From assembly GCA_003864495.1 (NCBI GenBank), contig ML133389.1:372001-436000 (forward strand): 64,000 bases of DNA, in the 5' to 3' direction. Origin of the DNA: Nemopilema nomurai. Taxonomy: Eukaryota > Cnidaria > Scyphozoa > Rhizostomeae > Rhizostomatidae. The position numbers and the translations under genes are program-made. Positions 21,319-33,400 of this stretch are shown here, piece by piece (within the stretch, counting starts at the first letter, position 1; every line of letters begins with the position of its first letter). The notes beneath the pieces were generated by a model. It worked only from the letters and a program-made list of their open reading frames with translations. It made no database searches and was not told the origin of the DNA.

Positions 21319-21326
21319 ATTTGTGC
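21319..21326. repeat. 8-bp target site duplication, right copy
   Basis: ATTTGTGC, identical to 16196-16203. Confidence 0.95.
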
Positions 21327-21400
21327 CGATTCATGCCTCCCTTCAGTGGTAAATTCCCGGCCTCTCTGTGAAGATCCGGCCTCATAATGACGACAAGGTC

Positions 21401-21440
21401 TATAAATAGAAAAATAGAAAGCGGAAGTTGGCTGCTCACA
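21401..21440 (+). promoter_or_regulatory. TATA-type core promoter of the PH/RUN gene
   Basis: TATAAATA at 21401-21408 is followed about 30 bp downstream by CTCACAGATT, a plausible initiator, and 70 bp further on by the proposed start codon at 21478. The TATA box is only about 80 bp from the right end of the P-like element, so that insertion lies in the proximal promoter. Confidence 0.6.
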
Positions 21441-21477
21441 GATTGCTGAATTCGATCCTTACAGACAACGCGGAACT

Positions 21478-24400
21478 ATGGACTTTAGCCTGGTAAATAA
21501 CAGTATCTATGTCTTCTACATGTTGATTTATTCATGACTTAAGTACGTTATTCTTTGCTTTGTAATTGCCCTACTTTTTAGTTTAGGCCCGAAAATCGTG
21601 TGGCATTCGCTTTTGCTTGATTCGTGGTCTGAATTCTGGAAGAATTTATAGAAAAGCTGAATCTTTATCACCGATCACTTCTAGAATTATTATGACTTTT
21701 ATCTGACACCTTTGGTCGTCGGCATTTTTTATCCACGATCGTTATTAGCACTGGATAAGATCAAACAGTCTTACGCCGAAAGAAGAAGCAATTAGTTTCA
21801 GATCTTATTATTTTAAAAGCTATGAAAATATGTCGGATAGAATGATGAAAAGCCTAAGCAACTTGGGAGAAATATAGCATTTATGGTATAATTGAAAGAA
21901 GAAAATCGACCTTGCACCATGTTGGAGACATTATTTTACCTATCAAATTTGGTTTTAAAGGGAAAGAAAAAGTTTGATTTGGTCTAGGCTCTGTCAAATT
22001 TTTTTTTTGGCAAAGAGAGTGAATGACAAACCCTTTTGCATTGTCTGTGATGTGATTCTTTTGCTTTACCAATTTATAAAAGACTGACTCATATATGGAC
22101 ATCAGAATAGAATATGGTCAAGGGCTTTCACTGCACTAAACTGGCTTTTTCCTTATCTTCATTAAAGTCTGTCATCTATCTTGGAGAAAGTTTTCCAGTA
22201 CCATGGCATTTAATACTTTCTTCAAAATATTTTTCTGAATTTTAATGTTTCTACCATTATTATGAAAGCCAATAATATGCCAAACCTTGAAAACAATTTA
22301 ATTGTGAAGTAATTTTGTCCAATCAATTTGATCTAATTTAGAAGTAATTTCGTCCAATCACTTTGATCTAATTTGAATTCCATCATGTCAAGTTTTTAGC
22401 AAATGTTAAACCCCAATTGTATCTCCAGTCACTGTTGTCTTGAAGTTTAGATATAAGAAGTTACTGACCTTTTTGCAACAACGCTGCTGATTTTTTCTTG
22501 AATTGTTATGAAATAACCCAATGAAAGATCTGTAGTGATCCCATCAACTCTCACTATGTGTCTCACAGGATTTTCTTTACACCACCTCATTGCAATACTT
22601 CCTCTTCATTGTTTTGTTTTTCCTCAACCCAACACCTGTACTTACACTTCCATAAATACTCATAGAATATATTTGTATTATTGTTAGATCCCTACAGAGA
22701 GTATCTTGAAAGATTAACCATGGTTTAACAAACATAAAACAACTTATATGATCATCATATAATACAAGGCTAAATTAGATATTCACTGTAAGAGTAGTAA
22801 AGCGTGCTCACTGCATGACTTATTGAGGCTTTACCAAAGTGTCAATCAATGATACTATGAGTCAAAATATGATAATAGTAAATGTCTTGTCATATATATT
22901 TACAATGTCTGTGTATTGGTTTCCTGTAAGAGTGCTCAACACGTTAAAGTAGAGCTAGACATACAACAGCAACAACAGCACCACCACCAACAATAACAAA
23001 TCCACCAATCAATACTAAGGCCAATAGACATGCAACTGCCAACGTAATGATACATGCCCATTTAATGGAAAATGCTTATAGATGCCAAGACAACAACACT
23101 ACGGAAACTTGTGTCATGCTTACTGAAAGCAAATTTAAGACCAGGTACAGAAACCACACCTCACTATTGCAACAAACCAAGTACAGGCAGTCAACTGAAC
23201 TTGGTAAATGCGTTTGTACTCTCGAATTTGGGAACATCCACCACACAGTCTCATGGACAATTCTTTCAAAAAACTAATCTATCAGCAGTTATAACAAAAT
23301 ATGTAATCTACACCAGTTATATCGTATGTTTATGTCACTAAGCTATGTCAAAAAAAGCATTTTTAATTTAAATTCATTTTTTGGAATTTTAAATTTACCA
23401 AACACTTTGTCATCATGATCTATTTTGCTTATCCCATAAGAGTTTTCTAAACAATGATCTAATGTATTCCCATCACAACTTTGTTTAAATACTTATCCTG
23501 TACTTTTTTGCAGAACTTTTCATATCAAAAGAGATTTCTGCTACATCATGCTTTGTTTTAATTGTGTCCTTAGCTCACTCATAATGTTAGACAGGAAATT
23601 TTTTGAAAGTTTTTGAAGATATTGTAAAGTTGTTGTTTTAACTTTGTTTGCTTTAAATTGAAGTCCTTTCACAGTTTCAATTTTAATTTCTATGAGGTTC
23701 TTACTGATGACTGATGATTTTGAATTATTTTCTGCAATTTCTTTCATAAAAGGCATTCTACTAAGTTGATCTCTTTTCCAGAAATATCTTGTGATTTCTT
23801 TAGATTTTATTGCAAAAGCTTCTGTCTCAAACTTGTGTTGACTTCAATAGGGTCGCCCTCCACCACACCTTGAGGGAAGATTCCACGTTCAAATTTACAA
23901 AAATCCCACAAGAAGACCCAATTGGAAGCAGAGATATGTAAAGGTTTGTTTACATGTCATAATTTTCCCAATATGGTAGCGAGTCTTAATATCAGAACTT
24001 AATTTAAAAAGGTCCGTGAGGCAGCAGAAGGCTGTACTGAACATTTATAGAATGAATAAACTTATTTTACCCTTTTCGTCTACCCCATGTTAGTTAATGT
24101 TGAGCCATTTACAACCCGGTATATATGCACAATAACAAGGAATTTTATATATGTTCCAAGCTGACTTTTGCTGCCTTATTTACAAGTTGGATATATTTTC
24201 TGTTGTTGTTTTTTCAGGTTGTTCAAGATAAGCTTTTCGTGTATGAGAATGAAGAGAAGTCCAGGAAAGGACAAGCTAGCATTCTCCGGCTCACTCTTAC
24301 AGATGTATGCCTTTTCATCTTATCGCATATGAGGCTCTTATCCTACACGTAGAAACATCTCTTACACTAAAACCAGTGTAGTCTGATAATTCATCAAAGG

Positions 24401-27400
24401 AAAACCAGCCAAATGGCGCGGTGCTCAAAACAAAACAATTTCTGGTTTATCGTATATACCATATTTATTGCACTATTCGATGAGTATTTAGACTCGAAAC
24501 GTGGCTTCAGTTGTGAAACGCTGTTTGATATATTGTGTACCACTGTAATGAACATGCCTATTTTTTGTTCATACAAAGGTTCCAGTTTTCGCTGCTGTTT
24601 GTGTAAGGTCTATACATTTAAGGATGCCAAAAATGGGGAATGCGTTCAACAGAAATGAAATAGTCACAGTTTTTGTATGCGCTTGCTTCCTTTTTTATTC
24701 TTCTTCGTGGTCTTTACTTTCTTCTCTTTTTGCAGTCCAATATTCTTGACACAGTTGCGGATCATGTGCCGAGGGGTCTTTCTGTAAACTGGGCAGTGAA
24801 TGTGGTAACTGTGGAGGACACGGTCACTCTCTTGGCCGAGGTCAGTCACTCTATGCATTGAAACATTTGACATCAGCTGTATAAAGATATTTTGAAGATT
24901 AGATGTTTGATATGTATAGCGTTTGCGCTTTATAATCGGGTGCCAATTACAAGGCAAGTAACGTTTCTCACTCTAGGCAACAAACTGTTCCCTTGTGTCT
25001 TCACACCCACAAGTTCTCGTCGGTGTTCCTGCTTTAAATCATTTTAAGGACAAGAGGTCATCCCATAAACTTTCACCTGATGACCTTTCAGAACCCATCT
25101 AGGCCTTTTAGCTCCAAGGATAATGTACGAGTGCCTGTGAAAACTCATTGTGAGGATTATAATACTAGACCCAAAATAAAAGCAGAAGATAAGCACCCAA
25201 GACAATTCATCGATTTTGTTTTCTGTTGCAACCCCGGAAACTGACATTCGGCTCCACTTGTTTATTTTGCTCCGTTCTTTCCCTTTCAAGAATGCCGAGG
25301 ATTACCAATTTTGGCTCAGTGGACTTCAGTACATCAAGCGATTCTGGACTGACCGAATTCGTGCAGTCAAAAGCAAAAACACGGTATGTCTTCAAGGTTG
25401 CTGAAGGTCGCCATGATGAGAAGTTTGTTTTACGATTTGGCTTCTTGCCTTATAAAATGTCGTAGCTGTTTTGCAAATTAAATGCGAGAATGGTGTTTAA
25501 CACCAAGCTTCTTTGTAGCTAAGCAGATTTTTAAAACCAATTTTGCTGTTCTAAGTCTCATCTCATCTTAATCCTTGAAGGCATATTATGAATTTGAAAG
25601 AGGAGTGTAGTTTAGACGACCCAGATACAGGGAATTAAAAATTACATCATTGTTCGCCCAAGTCCCAGAGCATAGTGTCTTAATAAATAGTTGTCATAAC
25701 GATGTCATGAAGTGGTCACTTTTGACTTTTGAACGAAACGAAAAGAGTGGAGTTCTAGTCCAAAAGAAAGTGGGTTGATCATACAGACATTTGGAGTGAT
25801 AATATTGGTATTGAGGGCTGAGTAATATCCCTTTAACTTGCAGCCCCAGTAGAGCAATACGAGCAATACCCCTTTAGCTTGCAGCCCCAGTAGAGCAATT
25901 AGAGCAATGCCCCTTTAGCTTGCAGCCCCAGTAGAGCAATACGAGCAATATCCCTTTAACTTGCAGCCCCAGTAGAGCAATACGAGCAATACCCCTTTAG
26001 CTTGCAGCCCCAGTAGAGCAATTAGAGCAATACCCCTTTAGCTTGCAGCCCCAGTAGAGCAACACGAGCAATACCCCTTTAGCTTGCAGCCCCAGTAGAG
26101 CAATACGAGCAATATCCCTTTAACTTGCAGCCCCAGTAGAGCAATACGAGCAATACCCCTTTAGCTTGCAGCCCCAGTAGAGCAATTAGAGCAATACCCC
26201 TTTAGCTTGCTCCTCATATTTTTCAAAATGTCAGCTGTAAACAATGAAACAAGCAAGCATCAAAGTTTTATCACCTCAAAATAGTCTTTTCCTTAACACA
26301 TGTTTTGAATTGTTGATCATGCACATGCACTGCATTTTGTGTATGGAACTTGTCTTATGACTTATTGCTCTTACCGCTAAGCCCCGTGACCTCTGGCCGT
26401 TTCTTTGGAGCCCTGTATCTCTGATTTTAATTTTGACTTCAAGAGAATGACTTGCGTATAATTAATCAATTGATTTTCTAGACCGCTGATAGTGAGGAAC
26501 AGCTGATAACCCCTTTGCAGTGAGTACAAAGCTTGTGAATAGGCCAGATGCATGCTTTAGCTTTTCTTTGAAAGGGAATATTTGCTGCTCCGTGAGATAG
26601 GAGCTCATTTTTGCAATGAAGGAGACACGTCACATACACTAGCAGTAGAGTGAAAAGTTGAATGTGTCGCGTGCAATGAGTAGTGATTATCTGTAAGAGT
26701 GAAACTGGGTAGTGAGCTAAGCATTTATGATGATAATGCGCAGAATCTGATACAATAAAAGCAAAGCATATACAGACACGTGTGAGAGTTTTCATTAGAG
26801 ATGAATTTCTTGTCCTTAGAGACTTTTATGATTTACCGAGTCAGTTGCATGAAATGGATGAAACATTAGATGAAACTGGAACGGATATTCATTAGCATTT
26901 ACTTTTCCTATGTGAATCAAGGATGTCATCAAAGTAAATGACTAATTCCTTAACACTTTTTCAAACTCAATCACGTGTTGACCAATACCAGAATTATATA
27001 TCATTATCACGTGGCCGTATTAGCATCAATCAGCCTGTCAGTGTTTAGTCAGCATGTTGGGTTCGTAGTGGTCTGAAGTCCTTTCTCGTAGATACGATTC
27101 GTGATATGCATCCACCAATTCAAAATTTTGAATTCATTTGTTCTGTAACAGACATTCATTTTGATATTTCTGTGTGAGTCTATTTTTCTGGTTTTAAAAC
27201 TTTCTTCTTTTATTTACAGGAGTGAGTACTGCGCATGCGTTACAGACATAAATGGCGAGACAAAGAGGATTCTTCTCGAGAAAGATTCTAAATTTGTGGA
27301 TGTCTATCAGGCAGTGCACCCAAACGGAGGAGCTGCCCGTCTGTTGTCCGAAAAAGCGGCCCAGCTGTGGGCTGTTAGCCCCGATGGGACAGGTTCGTAA

Positions 27401-30400
27401 AGCTTTTCTCTATTGCCAATATTTCTCGTTCAGTTTCCTATTATCATCCTTATAACAATGTATTTTATGGGCTCGAAAGTAGTTGTTCAGTTTGGAATTC
27501 AATGTACTTCATTCTGCAGGTCCAAACCGAAGAAACAAAAGCCTTGAATTATTGTTTGATTTTTAGTGGTAAAACGAATGGTTAAGTTTTGTGTGTAGCC
27601 AAAGAAAATACTAGGGAAATGATTTCATAAATTATCAAGTCACGTGCATTCGTATTACACTTATTAGTATTTTTGTCTATAAGATAAGCCCAGTTCTTAT
27701 GAAGTGCATTAGAAAAGAGACTTTGAACAGGGCTGAGATAGTAGCAACTCTTCATGACCTTTTTAGAATGCAACTCTGTATTGCGAAACATCAGTTTGCT
27801 GACGTTGACCATAAGAAGTTGAAAGTAATTGATTTTTTAACGAATAGCACTAGATGTATCCAGTCTGTAAAGTATCCTACTTCTTGTTGGTGATGATGAC
27901 GATTCAAGACCAAGTTGAAATGTTTAAAGCTTTACTTACTTTATTGTAGATTTAATGATCCGAAAAATGGTTTCGATTTATAGCTACTTCAAAGATGGCT
28001 GTCAATTATTTCTGCTTGAACAGTTTTACAAGGTATTGGCTTATTGTCAGTTGCAAAGCAAGTATCTTTGTGATGTCTCGAGACCTTAAATTCCATTTAT
28101 ACAGTTAGTGTTACAGATCAATAAGCCAATAATTATCCCAAAGCTCTTGAATGTACGCATGCAAATATGGGAAATATTTTCGCCATCTTTCTGCCCTAGA
28201 CAATTTGGTTACTTTGTATAGAAATTAACTTTGCGTAAACAATTACACGTAAAAATAATTTTACATTTTGAAATTCACACCTTAATTCACATCTTTATTG
28301 TTTTATTGCCTTTGAATTCTCCGGTTTGCAGAAATGAGATTTAAGTTCTATTTCTACAGGTCCTTGTACTCTTCATCGATGAAAATGATTTTATTGCCAC
28401 TCCAGTACCACCAAATATTACAGTGTGTGAGGTTTGTCGCTTCGTTACGTCATACTACGTCACACTGCATCATACTACGTCACACGGCATCATACTACGT
28501 CACACGGCATCATACTACGTCATACTACGTTAAGCCTTAGCTATCAATAAGAATTCGCAAGGTTAATCTTTCTAGTTGCAGTATCCTGGTTTATCTAATT
28601 TTATTACGTCTTTGTAGGTTGCGAAATTACCAAGAGTTGTTGAGAAGTTTAAAAACGTGGCAAATGGAAAGCTTGTTATAATAAAGAAAGATCTATACTC
28701 TAGAGTAGGTGAGTTAAATTCGAATATTTTGGCTCTAAAGGTCAGTCGGAAGAGCTGTATTTTGAAAAGACGCTGATCAGAACAAGCCATATTCTATCTT
28801 ACTTAGCAGTGTTTTTAGCCTAGCATTCTTCACGGTATGCAAATGAACAAAATCCCCTACGATTTATTTTGTCAGCTTCTAGTTATCCAAATACTCGTAT
28901 AAACTGAAAATTTCCAGGCGTGCGAGTATTTTTGTATGGAGAACCGAAATTAAATTGCTGCGAAACGAATATTAAATGGAGTGCTCTTAGAGAACATATT
29001 ATTTCGTTGATTAGAAATTTCTTCGAGAAATTTTGTTAGCAGATAATGACAGGTTTCTATCTGTCGTTTTTCTTAGAAGTCAAACTGCATAGAAATGAGA
29101 AGCCTTTGCAAGTGTTCTACGGTGAGTAAACAAAGTCTAATGATATTCCGATGATATTGGAACGGTTACCTGTAAATTCCTATTACGGCAATTTGCTAAT
29201 TCGTCAGTTGCAAAATGATAATTATTATTACTTGTCCCTGTTTTATTTCTTAAGGTCTAGTGCTCTTTTTACCTATAGAAATGGAAAACGGTGTTTGGAA
29301 AAGAAAAGTTGATGTTAAAGGTAAAATATTACTCGCAATTTTTGTCAATTTCAACGCCCTTTTTATCAATTTACAGTTTAAATATTCGGATACCTTCTGC
29401 TTTGCTGAAATTAGGAGTCAGTAGGCTAAACCAACTCTACATGATCCTGCAATGGTTTTTCAATGCCGTTTTCTAACGGTTCAGAACGTGTATCTCAAAA
29501 AGTTCAAAATATATTACTTTCTTCTAATGAACTGTCTGCATTTTTCAAGAAAACGTTTTTACAAAGGGTATAAAATCTTTTCATCAAACTGCAAAATACT
29601 ATAAATTGCTTGTATTTCCATAGCAAAGCTGTGGTGTAGAATGGAAGAAGGCGATGAAGAAGAGGAAGATAAAGAAGTTGAAGGAGAATTTACATGCCCT
29701 TCTGCTGTAAGAGATTTTGCTTTTAACATTGTAAACCAATATCCTACTACATAAAGATAAAATCTCTGCTGAAAAAGTTCGAATGCAATTAGTTTTTGTG
29801 ATTTTGCTATCCCCATTCTCTTTCTGTATCTACTTTAAGGGTGCAGTATCCTTGCCGTGGGGGCAAGGAATTTTGGATCGGTAATGGCGTTTATCGCTAT
29901 GAAAAACCCATAGGTGTGTGATCACTTCTATCTGTAGGATCATTAATTTTGCGCTACACAGCATTAGTGAGGGGGTATCCCAGTGGCAGCGATTGTAATA
30001 TTGAATATCTTGTATAGATTTATGTAACTTATTTTTCGGGCTCTGTAGCTGTAACTTACTCTCAAGGGGTCCGCTTTTCCCCTTCCAGTCGCTCGGTATG
30101 CAGTTTCCAAAGTAGTTTATAGTGTTAATATTAAGTAAATATAAGTTAAGGTTTTGTTGAACACTTCATTAAGGCATTAGAAAGTCCCCGTGGTGCTATG
30201 AAAGCTTTTTACTACAGAATTACGAGAGATATTACCATAATCTATATTCTCATATTAGGGCCAGTTTTTAGATTCTACCATGCGAGAGTTGACTACCTAC
30301 GCATGCGCAACAGCAATCGAATTTGACCGTTTAATAATTTTTTTCTTTAAAGCATATTTGCTGGACGACTTCCTTTATAGAGAAAATTGTGAAAACCGAG

Positions 30401-33400
30401 GCTTATACATTTACTGTTAATTTTTTTACTACAACAGGTCGGAAAGAATAGTAAAATGCTTTCCGGTAGATGACGTACTCGTATTGCACTTTAAAAAAAA
30501 TCTTTGACAAACCTATTGCAGCGTTTATTTTTAGTGGAATCTCAGTAAAACTCTTTAAGGGTTCTAATTTGGGTGTAAAATTTCGATTGCTTTTGTATTT
30601 TTTTTGCTTTTGAATGCTTTCAAATATTTCTCCTCTCTTTAACTCTCTGTTTTATTTTTCAAGAACACTAATTTTTTTCATACAGGCACAAAGTATTCCC
30701 GTATCAGAGATTCCTGATCTTCATCCCGTGTTCCGAACTCCAAGCCAATATGGAGGATCCCGGATCAAATCAATTTTACAGAGCCGGGTGAGTATGAAGA
30801 TTAAAGTCGATGGGAAACATTACAACGATGCTGAACCAGATAAGGAAGAGAACAAGACTATTAATGGGGATCACCCGAGTGCCTCGTTGTTCCCAGATGT
30901 CTCTACAAATCAAAGTGACATTGCGAACGACAATAGTATGTCTTCAGAGGATGCACAGCCTATTGGAAAAGATTTAACTAGAGTCATAAACAGCCTGGAA
31001 TCACCTGGCGTTTACGCCGGAGGATTGGGTCCTATGGCGGCCGACTCTACCGAACCCACTCCAGTCTCTGTTGAAGTTATTTCCAAGAAAGAGGACACAT
31101 CATCACTTCCGCAAGATGTGAGTAATGACGGCGTTTCAGTACATGTCGAAAGTGAAAGTGGTCGTCCAGAATTCCCGGGGATTTCCACCCTCTCAAAAGT
31201 GATAGGTATTCAACAAAGGCCACACGTCCTGGGTAGCAAAGTTGTCCGCGATGAACGCCAGAAAAGTGCCAGCCTGGGGAATCCCCTCGACTCACTGGGA
31301 TTAGCCATCGTGGACGATAAAGACAAGCTTGCGGGAAGCAAGGAAGTCGGAAGGCCACACGTTTCTGTAGTCACAGACAACGATTCAAGCCGTCACCCTA
31401 GTAAAAGGGACAGCATATTTGGAGCCAACGTACAAGGGGATTTTACCGGTCATTTGCAGGGGTCTTCGCAGAGCATAAGTGGAAGTTTAAATGAGCGAAA
31501 AGAGAATTTAGAGGTTTCAGAAAATGACTTTGAGCTCGAAAGTGATATAGAGAGGAGAAGGATTGCGATACAAGATCCAGTAACCTGTCCCTCTTATGAG
31601 GACGAGGAGCTGGAAGAATATTTAAACGAAGTTGAGAAATTTAATTTTGTGACACCAAGTTGCACACAAACCGAAGAGGGTTTGCCCGGTTTAGATACTG
31701 AAAAAGCAAAGAAACCGGGGGCGGAAGCAAACGAACACTTGTTGGAGGAAAACAATAAAACGGAAGACAAAGGAGTTTTATGGCAAAGAGGAATAAGCGA
31801 AGAGCTACAGGAATATTTGGACGCTGAAAAAGAAGACGGGCCTAATGTGCTTGGTTTGATTTTGGAAGATTGTAGCTCCATTGTTGTAGATCCTATCCCG
31901 GTTGCGGGTCAGTCAGTGGGAATGATACTGCCAACGGGTGACAATCCGCCTTTAATGACAACAGTGAATGCAAAGAACCAGGGTGATTACGAAAGCGATG
32001 GCAATGAAAGTGTAGCCAGCATCGAAGGTTTCATGGCGTCGGTAAACGGGAATTTGCCGGAAAGTGAGCAAGAAAGTCAGGATTACCTAGTGTGTGCCGA
32101 ACGCGGTCCTGCTGCGGAGGACATTGCGAATGAAGGAGCTTCACCGCCGAATGGAATGGATTCGTCGCAGGAGGAATGTCTGGACAAGCAGCAACCTGCT
32201 GAATCTGGAGATGCCTGTGCCCAGAATAATGCAGTCAGCAAGTGTGTGACCGGGAGTAATGCAGAGACAGCAGCTGTGGGAGCCGATGAAGGCGAAGATA
32301 AGAACACGAGACTAACAGTTTCGCAAGAGAATGGGAAGCAAGATGACTCGTTTGGAATGACTAAGACACGGAGCCGAAAGAAGGTTATAAAGGAAGGAGC
32401 GCTTATGAAAGAGACCCAATTGGCCCGGATTCGACGCTTACGTGAAGCAAAAGCCGCTAAGGAGAGTGCTGCTGCTGCTGCTGCTGCTGCTGCGAAGACT
32501 GCTGTGGCGGAGCCCGACGATGGAGTGGCTATAGCGAAGGAGGCGGTTCTGAACGAGGCTACTGTGGAAAAGCTACACGATGAAATGGGTGGATTGGGGG
32601 AAGCTCTTGCGAACGAGGCTACTATGGAGAAAGCTACGGAGGATGGGACGACTGGGCATTGCAGTGCCGCAATACCAAATGTAAGAAACAGTAAAAACTA
32701 TTTGGTTTCTCAAACCCAGAACTCGCCCTCGTTGCGGTCAATGTCTCCGCTGCCAGTTATAGAGTGCAATGTTTGTGATAAGTGTGCGACGAAGCCGCGC
32801 CAAATTGTGACCTACAAACAAATGGAATCAGTTCTTAAAAGCCTCGCTTCTTCTGACGAACAAAACTTTGGAGACGTCCATGGTTATATCTGCCTTGCAG
32901 GTAAATTAACTTCAAATATACTTTTCAAGGCTAGTCGGGAGGGAGGGGATCCTGATATATCATGATTGGTGGTAATGAAGGTTGGGTAGGTTGGAATAAA
33001 ACTAGGGGTTTGAGTAAGCGAACATCTGGGGTAAAAGGGGTAGGAACAGGGCCTAACTCTAAAACAAAACTGCGTCTACGATGCGATGTTTTTTTCGCAA
33101 AGTATACCTTAATAACTCTTTTTGAAATGGGTGGCTGGAGTTATTGATTGTTGATCGGATAAATTGCAAGGGGGTTGAAAACTTTTGCATTTTCCAGTAT
33201 TACATTGTATCAAAGAGGGTTTTATTCATTTTTATTTCACTTTAAACAATTTTATTAAATTTACATAAATTGTGATACCATTTTTATTTTTAAGTATATA
33301 CATTTTATCATATTCACTCCGTTATTTTAGTATCAATGCATGGTTGGTATTTCTCTCTGTTGCTTTTTATCAATCATCAAAATCTTAGCATGCTTCCAAT

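Noticed and set aside
30536..30545. 10-bp microexon that would make the 29840-29880 segment fit the frame
   Set aside because: Exon 13 joins exon 14 in phase without it; a 10-bp exon cannot be supported from sequence alone.
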